Shown in pieces: positions 44,359 through 57,113 of a stretch of 64,000 nucleotides of DNA. Position 1 is the stretch's first letter, and each line of letters opens with the position of its first letter. Source of the stretch: Lolium rigidum (lineage: Eukaryota; Streptophyta; Magnoliopsida; Poales; Poaceae); NCBI RefSeq assembly GCF_022539505.1, contig NC_061514.1:338751090-338815089 (forward strand). The letters are read 5' to 3'. The translations under genes were made by a program, and so were the position numbers. The notes beneath the pieces were generated by a model. The model was not told the origin of the DNA. It worked only from the letters and a program-made list of their open reading frames with translations, and made no database searches.

Positions 44359-47202
44359 TTTTTTTTTTCAAAAACCCGCGGGAGATCTACACGCTTTTAT
44401 ATTAAGCTTGCGAGAAAAAGGGTTTTGTATAAGAACACCGCATCCACCAAGACCTCCCTCGGGCTAATCTATTGTTCTAAGAGGCGTACTCCTACGAAGG
44501 ACCCAAGAAATCCACTCGCTACCGATGATCTCTAAGAGGGAGTGGGCCAGGATGATATCACCACCGAAAACCCTAGCGTTCCTCTGAAGCCAAATATACC
44601 ACATCGTTGGCAGAGCACATGAGCGGAAATCCCTGTGAAGCGGCGCGGGGAGCCGATCAGCAGCCTCGGACCACCAGTCCGGTAGCATGCTGGTACCTGT
44701 CGGGACCGCAGATGACCACCCGTGACGCTGAAGAAGCCTAAACCAGCTGGCTCTGGAGAACGGGCACTGAGGAGCAGATGGTCTAGGGACTCGTCGTGGA
44801 TGGATCACAGAGGGCAAGCCATGTGGGCCGTCATGCCGTGCCACCTCATACGACCGGCCGTCCACTGCCTCTCAGCGCTAACCACCCGAAGAACTTGGAG
44901 CGGAGGGGTGCAAACGTCCTCCAAGGCTGGCGCATCCACTTCCATTCATCCTGCCGATCCGTAAACTCGGCTGTGGCTTGCGCCACCGCCGCCCAGAGCT
45001 TGCGGTACTGGATACTGGCGCCGACAGTTAGCTCCCCTGAGATGCCACGGGTCCAGGCGTTTTTGAGAACGCCATCCTGCACGGTCAGACACTTGGCGAC
45101 GCGGCGGCTCACCATGGCCACGATCTTGGGGGCAATGCAGTGCGCAGTAAGGCCGCCGATCCAAGGATCTTCCCAGAAGAGGAAGTAATGTCCGGAACCA
45201 ACCTAGATAGAGATGGAGGAGCTGAAGAGGTCACCGGCAAGGTTGGGGACGTGAATTTATGTCTTTAAAGCCCACATCCACTTGGCGCGCAGAGCTGCGT
45301 TGAGGAACTTCAGGTTATGAAAATCTAGGCCACCCAAAGGTTTTAGCGTGCACACCTGCCTCGAAGCCACGAGGCAACACCCGCCTCTGGCCTCGTCCGA
45401 GCCTTCCCACAAGAAACCCCGACGCCGCTTGTCCAAGAACTTGAAAACCCAAGGGTCAAGATCGAACGCGAGCAGATGGTAGATGAGGTAGGAGGTCATG
45501 ACGAAGGAGATGCGACCATCCTTGTACATCTAATTAGCCTTCCATGCTGGCAACTTATTGGAGAAGCGGTAGCGGATTGGTGGCACGTCTTGCTTGCGGA
45601 GCTTGGAGAGAGATAGGGGTAGCCCGAGATATTTGCAAGGTAGAAGACCCACAGGGCAACCGAGGATGGCGGAAACCTCTTGGAGGATGGCATCGTCGCA
45701 TCGGATGGCAGCCATTGAGCTCTTCACGAAGTTTACCCTCAAACCAGACGCCGCCTCGAAGCATTCCAAAATGCCGTGGACGGTCGAGGCGTTGCGTGGC
45801 CATGGCTTGAAAAACACGACGACATCGTCGGTGTAGCAACCGTGGATAGATCCTCGAGAATGCCCTCCTGTTCAACCACCCGCAGCATGCACCGGCAAGG
45901 ACATCCATCACAAGGATGAAGAGCAGCGACGAGATGGGTTCTCCCTGCCTCAGTCCCCAGCCATGACGGAAGGATGGTCCTGGGCAACCGTTCATCAAGA
46001 TCCGTGGTTTGCTGAGCCCACGAGAAGGGCAATCCATGCGATCCACCTCGCGCTGAAGCCATGCTGGAGCAGCACAATGAGGAGGAAACCCCAAGACACG
46101 TAGTGCAAAGCGAGGGCGAAATCAAGCTTCAGAACAAGCGCATGCATGTGCTTTTGATGGAGGAGTCTCGCGGATTTTTGAACGAGGATGAAGTTATCCT
46201 GTATGCACCTATCCCTGATGAAAGCACTTTGATTAACATCCACCAAGTACACCATCTTGGGAGCTAGCAGGGCACCCAAGATCTTAGCCAGAAGCTTCGC
46301 AAACGAGTGCACCAGGCTGATCGGCCGGTGGTCAGCAAGGTCGGTGGCACCGTTTTTTTGGGGAACAACGTGATAAGGCCCCGTTGAGACGCCAGAAATT
46401 CTGCCCACTGCCCAAAAACACCTCCCGAAGGGCCTCCATGACATCTTCTTTGATGATGGGCCAGCGAATAGCGGCCCATGTTTCTTCCTCAGTGAAGATG
46501 TAATCCAGCCCCGAGAGATCAACCTCGCTAAGGCCAAGCGCGTCAAGATTTAGTTCATGCTCTCTGGGTTGCTCCGAGCGAAGGAGACAGAGGAAAAAGT
46601 TGGTCGCAAAGTCCTCCATGCCTTCTTGATCAGAAGTCGTCGCTTCACCGTCGTGCAGCGTGCCGATGTGATTCCGACCGTGACGGGTTGAGGCATGGAG
46701 GCGGAAAAACAGGCCATTGGCAGCACCATCATTGAATCCAGCCACGTTGGCGCGCTGCCACACAATGGTTCGCTCAAAGGAGGCGAGGTCAAGAACGCGG
46801 AGCTTGATGCCTGATCTGATACTCCATTTCACCGGGTAAAGCCTCCACGTATCCTGGGCCGCATCCAGGCGGAGGATGAACTCATTTGCCATGAGCAGTT
46901 GATCACGGATGCTACCCACAGCTAGCTGGTTCTAGCGCTGAAGACCCCTGGCAAAAAGCCTGAGCTTACCATCAAGGCGAGCCAGTGGATCACCATCGAC
47001 ATTGGCGTCCGCCCAGAGTAACTTGACCTCATCCACAAATCCATCCAACTTGGTCCAGAATCGCTCAAAAAAGAAACACCGCTTGGAGAAGAGCTGCACC
47101 GACGTGGATAGGAGGATGGTGAAGTGGTCAGAAAGCGATGAGGAGAGCGCGGCCAGGGATAATTCCGGGTAGAGAGCACCCCACTCGATGCACGCAAACC
47201 AC
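44359..47202 (-). pseudogene. LINE retrotransposon, 3' part (RT), decayed
   Basis: Non-LTR reverse transcriptase in several frames. In coding order it starts next to the insertion point (CIEWGALYPELSLAAL, 47196 down) and continues through a long spacer (46332-46919). RT motifs are ADHRPISLVHSFAKLLAKIL, LVLKLDFALALHYVSWGFL, GLRQGEPISSLLFILVMD and YTDD at about 45823-45834, followed by SGLRVNFVKSS and GCPVGLLPCKYLGLPLS. A C-terminal segment shows WGFLWEGSD-like and zinc-binding RT-tail features, ending SWVLRRSTPLRTID. The 3' end is an A-run (T-run 44359-44368 on the plus strand). Stops and frame changes occur every few hundred bases, so it is inactive. Confidence 0.88.
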
Positions 47203-48793
47203 TGCTTGTGACGGTAAAGCACACGTCCGTTGGGAACCCCAGGAGGAAGGTATGATGAGTACAGCAGCGAGTTTTCCCTCAGTAAGAAACCAAGGTTATC
47301 GAACCAGTAGGAGATGAAGATCACGTGAAGGTTGTTGGTGAAGGAGTGTAGTGCGGCGCAACACCGGGGATTCCGGTGCCAACGTGGAACCTGCACAACA
47401 CAATCAAACTACTTTGCCCCAACTTAACGAGTGAGGTTGTCAATCTCACCGGCTTGCTGAAAACAAAGGATTAAACGTATGGTGTGGAAAATGATGTTTG
47501 CTTGCAAAAAACAAAAGAGAACAATGATTGCAGTAGGTTGTATTTCAGATGTAAAAGAATGGACCGGGGTCCACAATTCACTAGTGGTGTCTCTCCAATA
47601 AGATAAATAACATGTTGGGTAAACAAATTACAGTTGGGCAATTGACAAATAGAGAGGGCATAAAAATGCACATACATATCATGATGACTACTATGAGATT
47701 TACTTAGGGCATTACGACAAAGAACATAGACCTCCATCTAGCATGCATCTATGCCTATTAAGTCCACCTTCAGGTTAGCATCCGCACCCCTTCCAGTATT
47801 AAGTTGCAAACAACAGACAATTGCATTAAGTATTGTGCGTAAACAATACAAATATCCTTAGACAAAGCATTGCTGTTTTATCCCTAGTGGCAACATCACA
47901 TCCACAACCTTAGGGGTTGCTGTCACTCCCCAGATTCAATGGAGACATGAACCCACTATCTAGCATAAATACTCCCTCTTGGAGTTACAAGTATCAACTT
48001 GGCCAGAGCCTCTACTAGCAACGGAAAGCATGCAAGATCATAAATAACATATATGATAGATCAATAATCAACTTGACATAGTATTCCATATTCATCGGAT
48101 CCCAACAAACACAACATGTAGCATTAAAAATAGATGATCTTGATCATGATAGGCAGCTCACAAGATCTAAACATGATTGCATAATAGGAGAAGACAACCA
48201 TCTAGCTATTGCTATGGACCCATAGTCCAAGGATGAACTACTCACGCATCAGTCCGGAGGCGGGCATGGTGATGTAGAGCCCTATGGTGTTGATTCCCCT
48301 CTCCGGCAGGGTGCCGGAGGAGATCTTCTGAACCCCCCGAGATGGGGTTGACGGCGGCGGCGTCTCTAGAACTATTCTCGTATTTTGGCTCTCGGTGGTA
48401 GGGTTTTCGGAGACGAAGGAATAAATAGGCGAAGGGGAAGCGTCGGGGGAGCCAGGGGGCTCCCTCACCACACGTGGGCGCGGCAGTGGGCCCCCCCGCG
48501 CCGCCCTATGGTGTGGGCCCCCTGCTGGCCTTCCTCGACTCTTCTTCGGTCTTCTGGAACACTCCGTGGAAAATAGGGCCGTGGGCTTTTGTTTCGTCCA
48601 ATTCCGAGAATATTTGTAAACTAACTTTTCTGAAATCAAAAATAGCAGAAAACAGAAACTGGCACCGCATCTTGTTAATAGGTTAGTCTCGGAAAATGCA
48701 TAAAAACATTATAAAGTGTGAATAAAACATGTAGGTATTGTCATAAAACTAGCATGGAACATAAGAAATTATAGATATGTTGGAGACGTATCA
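47203..48793 (-). repeat. Athila-like 3' LTR (left)
   Basis: 1,591 bp. It contains the GC-rich palindrome (about 48468-48517) and, 40 bp further in transcription direction, a TATTTAT box (48421-48427). Homologous to the solo LTR at 29589. Confidence 0.9.
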
Positions 48794-50259
48794 AGCATCC
48801 CCAAGCTTAGTTCCTACTCGCCCTCGAGTTGGTAAACGATAAAAAGAATAATTTCTGAAGTGACATGCTACCAACTTAATCTTGATCAATACTATTGTAA
48901 AGCATATGAGATGAATGAAGTGACTCAAAGCAATGGTCTATAGTTTGCTAACAAAAAGATAATGACTAAACAACTTAATCATATAGCAAAACCTTTTCAT
49001 GAATAGTACTTTCAAGACAATCATCAAAAAGTCTTGCATAAGAGTTAACTCATAAAGCAATACATTCTTAATAAAAGGTTTTGAAGCAACACAAAGGAAG
49101 ATTTAAGTTTCAGCAATTGCTTTCAACTTTCAACATGTATATCCCATGGATAATTGTCAACACAAAGTAATATGATGAGTGCAATAAGCAAGCATGTAAG
49201 AATCAATGCACACAGTTGACACAAGTGTTTGCTTCTAAGATAGAAAGAAGTAGGTAAACTGACTCAACATAAAGTAAAAGAAAGGCCCTTCGCAGAGGGA
49301 AGCAGGGATTAAATCATGTGCTAGAGCTTTTCAAGTTTTGAAATCATAAAGAGAGCATAAAATAAAGTTTTAAGAGGTGTTTGTTGTTGTCAACGAATGG
49401 TAGTGGGCACTCTAACCCCCTTGTCAAACAGACTTTCAAAGAGCGGCTCCCATGAAGGACGTTATCTGTACTAGCAAGGTAGATCATCCCTCTTCTCTTT
49501 TGTTTACACATGTATTTTAGTTTTATTTATAGAGGGCACTCCTCCCAACCTTTTGCTTTCAAAAGCCATGGCTAACCGAATCCTCGGGTGCCTTCCAACA
49601 TTTCTCATACCATGGAGGAGTGTCTATTGCAAAATTAAGTTGCTTACTGATAAATCAGGGCAAAACATGTGAAGAGAATTATTAATGAAAGTTAATTAAT
49701 TGGGGCTGGGCAGCCCGTTGCCAGCTCTTTTTGCAAAATTATTGGATAAGCGGATGTATATGCCACTAGTCCATTGGTGAAAGTCTGCCCAACAAGATTG
49801 AAAGATAAAACACCACATACTTCCTCATGAGCTATAAAACATTGACGCAAATAAGGAGTAATAAAGTTTTGAATTGTTTAAAGGTAGCACATGAAGTATT
49901 TACTTGGAATGGCAGAAAAATACCACATAGTAGGTAGTTATGGTTGACACAAATGGCTTAGGTTTTGGCTCAAGGTTTTGGATGCACGAGAAGCATTCCC
50001 TCTCAGTACAAGGCTTTGGCTAGCAAGGTTGTTTGAAGCAAACACAAGTATAAACCGGTACAACAAAACTTACATAAGAACATATTGCAAGCATTATAAG
50101 ACTCTACACTATCTTCCTTGTTGCTCAAACACTTTTACCAGAAAATATCTAGACCTTAGAGAGACCAATCATGCAAACCAAATTTCAACAAGCTCTACGG
50201 TAGTTCTCCACTAATAGGTTTAAACTACATGATGCAAGAGCTTAAACATGATCTACTTG
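48794..50259 (-). other. 3' region of the gag-protease element with polypurine tract
   Basis: AAGCTTGGGGATGC (minus; plus 48795-48808), one base from the LTR, is the PPT. The rest is AT-rich non-coding sequence homologous to 33984-35772 (opposite strand) and to 51992-53400. No gene. Confidence 0.65.
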
Positions 50260-50264
50260 AGAGC

Positions 50265-51977
50265 TGATGTCTACGGGAGCTTCTATTCTTGTAGACAGTG
50301 TTGGGCCTCCAAGAGCAGAGGTTTGTAGAACAGAAGCAAGTTTCCCTTAAGTGGATCACCCAAGGGTTATCGATCTCAGGGAGGAAGAGGTCAAAGATAT
50401 CCCTCTCAAGCAACCCTGCAACCACAAAGCAAGAAGTCTCTTGTGTCCCCAACACACCTAATAGGTGCACTAGTTCGGCGAAGAGATAGTGAAATACAGG
50501 TGGTATGAATAAGTATGAGCAGTAGTAACGGCACCAGAAAAGTGCTTGCTGGCGTGTAGTTGATGGTGGTAATATTGCGGGAAGTACAGATGCAGTAAAA
50601 CAGTAAACAAGCAGCGATAGCAGTATTTAGGAACAAGGCCTAGGGATCATACTTTCACTAGTGGACACTCTCAACATTGATCACATAACAGAATAAATAG
50701 ATAGATGCTAGACTCTACCCTGTCTTGTTGGATGATGAACACCACTAACTGTGTAGGATTACACGAACCCTCAATGCCGGAGTTAACAAGCTCCACAATA
50801 TTCAATGTTCATGTTTAAATAACCTTAGAGTGCATGACAGATCAACATAACCAAACCAAGTACTAACATAGCATGCACACTGTCACCTTCACACTACGAA
50901 AGGAGGCATAGATCACATCAATACCATCATAGCAATAGTTAACTTCATAATCTACAAGAGATCACAATCATAGCCCACGCCAAGTACTACACGATGCACA
51001 CACTATCACCATTACACCGTGCAGGAGGAATAAACTACTTTAATAACATCACTAGAGTAGCACACAGATAAATTGTGATACAAAACACATTGCAATCATA
51101 AAGGGATATAAATAAGCACTTCACTATGCCATTCATAACGATGAATAAGTATTACGTGAAATATAGCCTAAGAGACCCACACGGTGCACACACTGTCACC
51201 TTTACACACGTGGGACAAGGAGTCTCCGGAGATCACATAAGTAAAACCCACTTGACTAGCATAATGACATCTAGATTAGAAGCATCATCATATGAATCTC
51301 AATCATGTAAGGCAGCTCATGAGATTATTGTATTGAAGTACATAGGAGAGAGATTAACCACATAGCTACCGGTACAACCCCGAGCCTCGATGGAGAACTA
51401 CTCCCTCCTCATGGGAGACAGCAGCGTTGATGAAGATGGCGGTGGTGTCGATGGAGGAGCCTTCCGGGGGCACTTCCCCGTCCCGGCGGCGTGCCGGAAC
51501 AGAGACTCCTGTCCCCCAGATCTTGGCTTCGCGATGGCGGCGGCTCTGGAAGGTTTCTCGTACCGTGGCTTTTCCGTATCGAGGTTTTTGGTCAGGGACC
51601 TTTATATAGGAGAAGAGGCGGAGTCGGAGGGTCGACGAGGCGGTGACACACTAGGGGGGCGCGGCCAAGTCCTGGGCCGCGCCACCCTGGCGTCTGGTGG
51701 CCCAGTGGCCCCCCTCTGGCCTCTCTCGGGTGTTCTGGAAGCTTCGAGTGATCCTAAGATGCTGGGTGTTGATTTCGTCCGATTCCGAGAATATTTCCTT
51801 ACTAGGATTTCTGAAACCAAAAACAGCAGAAAATAGCAACTGGCCCTTCGGCATCTCGTCAATAGGTTAGTTCCGGAAAACGCATAAATATGACATAAAG
51901 TATGTATAAAACATGTAGACATCATCAATAATGTGGCATGGAACATAAGAAATTATCGATACGTCGGAGACGTATCA
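50265..51977 (-). repeat. nested element 3' LTR (left)
   Basis: 1,713 bp. GC-rich palindrome at 51658-51683 and, 50 bp further along transcription, TATATAAA (51601-51608). The outer tip is an inverted repeat GATACGTC-GGA-GACGTATC. Confidence 0.9.
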
Positions 51978-54900
51978 GCATCCCCAAGCTTAGTTTCTGC
52001 TTGTCCCGAGCAGGTAAACGATAACAAAGATAATTTCTGGAGTGGCATGCCATCATAACCTTGATCATACTATTGTAAGCATATGTAATGAATGCAGCAA
52101 TGAAAACAATGGTAAATGACATGAGTAAACAAACGAATCATAAAGCAAAGACTCTTCATGAATAGTACTTTCAAGACAAGCATCAATAAGTCTTGCATAA
52201 GAGTTAACTCATAAAGCAATAAATCAAAGTAAAGGTATTGAAGCAACACAAAGGAAGATTAAGTTTCAGCGGTTGCTTTAAACTTATAACATGTATATCT
52301 CATGGATATTGTCAATGTAAAGTAATATAACAAGTGCAATATGCAAGTATGTAGGAATCAATGCACAGTTCACACAAGTGTTTGCTTCTTGAGGTGGAGA
52401 GAGATAGGTGAACTGACTCAACATAAAAGGTAAAAGAAAGGCCCTTCGCAGAGGGAAGCATTGATTGCTATATTTGTGCTAGAGCTTTGGTTTTTGAGAA
52501 CATAAAGAGAGCATAAAAGTAAAATTTTGAGAGGTGTTTGTTGTTGTCAACGAATGGTAGTGGGCACTCTAACCCCCTTGCCAAACAGACTTTCAAAGAG
52601 CGGCTCCCATGAAGGACGTTATCTCTACCAGCAAGGTAGATCATCCCTCTTCTCTTTTGTTTACACATGTATTTTAGTTTTATTTATGGTTGACACTCCT
52701 CCCAACCTTTTGCTTACACAAGCCATGGCTAACCGAATCCTCGGGTGCCTTCCAACATTCACATACCATGAAGGAGTGTCTATTTGCAAAATTAAGTTGC
52801 TTACTGATGAATCAGAGCAAAACATGTGAAGAGATTTATTAATGAAGGTTGATTAATTGGGGCTGGGAACCCCGCGCCGACTCTTTTTGCAAAATTATTG
52901 GATAAGCGGATGAAGCCACTAGTCCATTGGTGAAAGCTGCCCAACAAGATTGAAAGATAAAACACCACATACTTCCTCATGAGCTATAAAAAATTGACAC
53001 AAATCAGAGGTGATAAATTTTGAATTATTTAAAGGTAGCACTCAAGCAATTTACTTTGGAATGGCGGAGAAATACCATGTAGTAGGTAGGTATGGTGGAC
53101 ACAAATGGCATAGTGGTTGGCTCAAGGATTTTGGATGCATGAGAAGTATTCCCTCTCGATACAAGGCTTAGGCTAGCAAGGTTATTTGAAACAAACACAA
53201 GGATGAACCGGTGCAGCAAAACTCACATAAAAGATATATTGCAAACATTATAAGACTCTACACCGTCTTCCTTGTCGTTCAAAGTCTTTACTAGAAATTA
53301 TCTAGACCTTAGAGAGACCAATTATGCAAACCAAATTTTAGCAAGCTCTATGTATTTCTTCATTAATAGCTGCAAAGTATATGATGCAAGAGCTTAAACA
53401 TGAGCACAACAATTGCCAAGTATAAAATTATTCAAGACATTAAACCATTTACTACATGTAGCATTTTCCGTTTCCAACCATATAACAATTAACGAAGCAG
53501 TTTTCAACCTTCGCCATGAACATTAAAAGCTAAGAACACGAGTGTTCATAGGAACCAGCGGAGCGTGTCTCTCTCCCACACAAGCATTTATTCAAACAAA
53601 AACAAAAACAACAACAAACAGACGCTCCAAGCAAAGTACATAAGATGTGGCCGAATAAAAATATAGTTTCAAGAGAAGAAACCTGATAATTTGTCGATGA
53701 AGAAGGGGATGCCTTGGGCATCCCCAAGCTTAGATGCTTGAGTCTTCTTGAAATATGCAGGGATGAACCACCGGGGCATCCCCAAGCTTAGAGCTTTCAC
53801 TCTTCTTGATCACATTGTATCATCCTCCTCTCTTGACCCTTGAAAACTTCCTCCACACCAAACTTAAAACAAACTCATTAGAGGGTTAGTGCATAATCAA
53901 AAATTCACATGTTCAGAGGTGACGCAATCATTCTTAACACTTCTGGACATTGCCCAAAGCTACTGGAAGGTAATGGAACAGAGAAATCCATCCAACACAG
54001 CGAAAGAGGCAATGCGAAATAAAAGGCAGAATCTGTCAAAACAGAACAGTCCGTAAAGACGAATTTTGAAGAAGCACCAGACTTGCTCAAATGAAAATGC
54101 TCAAATTTAATGAAAGTTGCGTACATATCTGAGGATCACTCACGTAAATTGGCATAATTTTCTGAGTTACCTACAGAGAATTAGGCCCAGATTCGTGACA
54201 AGCAAGAAATCTGTTTCTGCAGCAAGAATCCAAATCTAGTATGAACCTTACTATCAAAGACTTTACTTGGCACAACAATGCAACAAAACTAAGATAAGGA
54301 GAGGTTGCTACAGTAGTAACAACTTCCAAGACACAAATATAAAATAAAATTACTGTAGTAAAATAAACACATGGGTTATCTTCCAAGAAGTGCTTTCTTT
54401 ATAGCCATTAAGATGGGCTCAGCAGTTTTAATGATGCACTCGCAAGAAATAGTATTTGAAGCAAAAGAGAGCATCAAGAGGCAAATTCAAAACACATTTA
54501 AGCCTAACATGCTTCCTATGAAAAGGAATCTTGTAAATAAACAAGTTCATGAGGAGCAAAGTAACAAGCATAGGAAGATAAAACAAGTGTAGCTTCAAAA
54601 ATTTCAGCACATAGAGAGGCATTTTAGCAACATGAAAATTTCTACAACCATATTTTCCTCTCTCATAATAACTTTCAGTAGTATCATGAAAAAACTCAAC
54701 AATATAACTATCACATAAAGCATTCTTATCAAGAGTCTCATGCATAAATTTTTTATTACTCCCAACATAAGCATAATCAATTTAATTAGTAATAGTGGGA
54801 GCAAATTCAACAAAGTAGCTATCATTATTATTTTCATCATCAAATATAGGAGGCATATTGTAATCATAATCAAATTTATCCTCCATAACAAGTGGTAACA

Positions 54901-55293
54901 AAAGACTACTATCATTATAATCATCATAAATAGGAGGCAAAGTATCATCAAAGTAAATTTTCTCCTCAATGCTTGGGGACTAAAAAGATCATGCTCATCA
55001 AAACCAGCTTCCCCAAGCTTAGAACTTTCTATATCATTAGCAACAATGGTATTCAAAGTGATCATACTAATATGTTCCATGGGTTTTTTTAATTTTCCCA
55101 TCAAACCATCCATGTCTTAAATCAGGAAATAGAATAAGAAGCTCATTGTTGTCCATTATGCCAAACTAGTGTAAACAAGAAACAAAAAGATGCAATTGCA
55201 GGGTCTAAAGGAAATAGCTTCGAGCACACACACAACGGCAACAGAAAAGTACTTTTACCTGGGACCGGAGTATGAGTGCCTTTTACCTTTCCT
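51978..55293 (-). other. interior of the nested element, no recognisable gene
   Basis: PPT AAGCTTGGGGATGC at 51978-51991; two more copies of the same 14-mer at about 53719-53732 and 53776-53789. A 169-codon AT-rich frame at 54604-55113 (MDGLMGKLKKPMEHIS...) has an N-terminal part of gene-like composition and then low-complexity Ile/Leu/Met runs; possibly the relic of an extra frame. Otherwise non-coding. Confidence 0.55.
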
Positions 55294-55380
55294 CCCCGGC
55301 AACGGCGCCAGAAAAGTGGCTAGTTGCCGGGGTTGCCGGTGTGTGAGTGCCGTTTACCTTTCCTCCCGGCAACGGCGCCG
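55294..55380 (-). repeat. duplicated primer-binding-site region
   Basis: A segment of about 52 bp (GAGTGCC..TTTACCTTTCCTC..CGGCAACGGCGCC.GAAAAGTG) is present twice, 70 bp apart. The copy next to the LTR (about 55362-55380) reads CGGCGCCGTTGCCGGGAGG on the minus strand, with the first T of TGG changed and one G lost. The distal copy (55294-55310) keeps TGGCGCCGTTGCCGGGG. A third remnant (AACGGCAACAGAAAAGTAC) lies near 55234. Confidence 0.8.
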
Positions 55381-55390
55381 GAAAAGTGCT

Positions 55391-57108
55391 TGATGTCTAC
55401 GGGAGCTTCTATTCTTGTAGACGAGTGTTGGGCCTCCAAGAGCAGAGGTTTGTAGAACAGCAGCAAGTTTCCCTTAAGTGGATCACCCAAGGTTTATCGA
55501 TCTCGGGGAGGAAGAGGTCAAAGATATCCCTCTCAAGCAACCCCGCAACCACAAAGCAAGAAGTCTCTTGTGTCCCCAACACACCTAATAGGTGCACTAG
55601 TTCGGCGAAGAGATAGTGAAATACAGGTGGTATGAATAAGTATGAGCAAGTAGTAACGGCACCACAAAAGTGCTTTGCTCAGGCGTGTAGTTGATGGTGG
55701 TAATATTGCGGGAAGTACAGATGCAAGAAAACAAGTAAACAAGCAGCGATAGCAAGTATTTAGGAACAAGGCATAGGGATCATACTTTCACTAGTGGACA
55801 CTCTCAACATTGATCACATAACAGAATAAATAGATAGATGCTAGACTCTACACCTGTCTTGTTGGATGATGAACACCACTAACCGTGTAGGATTACACGA
55901 ACCCTCAATGCCGGAGTTAACAAGCTCCACAATATTCAATGTTCATGTTTAAATAACCTTAGAGTGCATGACAGATCAACATAACCAAACCAAGTACTAA
56001 CATAGCATGCACACTATCACCTTCACACTACGAAAGGAGGCATAGATCACATCAATACCATCATAGCAATAGTTAACTTCATAATCTACAAGAGATCACA
56101 ATCATAGCCCACGCCAAGTACTACACGATGCACACACTATCACCATTACACCGTGCGGGAGGAATAAACTACTTTAATAACATCACTAGAGTAGCACACG
56201 GATAAATTGTGATACAAAACACATTGCAATCATAAAGGGATATAAATAAGCACTTCACTATGCCATTCATAACGGTGAATAAGTATTCCGTGAAATATAG
56301 CCTAAGAGACCCACACGGTGCACACACTGTCACCTTTACACACGTGGGACAAGGAGTCTCCGGAGATCACATAAGTAAAACCCACTTGACTAGCATAATG
56401 ACATCTAGATTACAAGCATCATCATATGAATCTCAATCATGTAAGGCAGCTCATGAGATTATTGTATTGAAGTACATAGGAGAGAGATTAACCACATAGC
56501 TACCGGTACAGCCCCGAGCCTCGATGGAGAACTACTCCCTCCTCATGGGAGACAGCAGCGTTGATGAAGATGGCGGTGGTGTCGATGGAGGAGCCTTCCG
56601 GGGCACTTCCCCGTCCCGGCGGCGTGCCGGAACGAGACTCCCGTCCCCCGGATCTTGGCTTCGCGATGGCGGCGGCTCGGAAGGTTTCTCGTACCGTGGC
56701 TTTTCCGTATCGAGGTTTTTGGTCAGGGACCTTTATATAGGCGAAGAGGCGGAGTCGGAGGGTCGACGAGGCGGTGACACACTAGGGGGGCGCGGCCAAG
56801 GCCTGGGCCACGCCACCCTGGTGTCTGGTGACCCAGTGGCCCCCCTCTGGCCTCTCTCGGGTGTTCGGAAGCTTCGAGTGATCCTAAGATGCTGGGTGTT
56901 GATTTCGTCCGATTCCGAGAATATTTTCTTACTAGGATTTCGAAACCAAAAACAGCAGAAAACAAGCAACTCGGCCCTTCGGCATCTCGTCAATAGGTTA
57001 GTTCCGGAAAACGCATAAATATGACATAAAGTATGTATAAAACATGTAGATATCATCAATAATGTGGCATGGAACATAAGAAATTATCGATACGTCGGAG
57101 ACGTATCA
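55391..57108 (-). repeat. nested element 5' LTR (right)
   Basis: 1,718 bp, near-identical to the left LTR (for example CAGCAGCAAG versus CAGAAGCAAG). Palindrome at about 56789-56815 and TATATAAA at 56732-56739 (minus). Followed by AGAGC. Confidence 0.9.
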
Positions 57109-57113
57109 AGAGC

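Larger units (their letters stand above)
50265..57108 (-). mobile_element. nested Athila-like element without coding genes
   Basis: 6,844 bp between LTRs 50265-51977 and 55391-57108, starting TGATACGTCTCCGACG and ending TAGACATCA on the minus strand. The target duplication AGAGC is at 50260-50264 and 57109-57113. A PPT lies at 51978-51991 and PBS copies before the right LTR. The 3.4-kb interior has no gag, RT or integrase frame, only 3'-region-like sequence and one AT-rich frame (54604-55113, minus). The two LTRs look almost identical, so it is a young, fully dependent element inserted in a related one. Confidence 0.9.
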
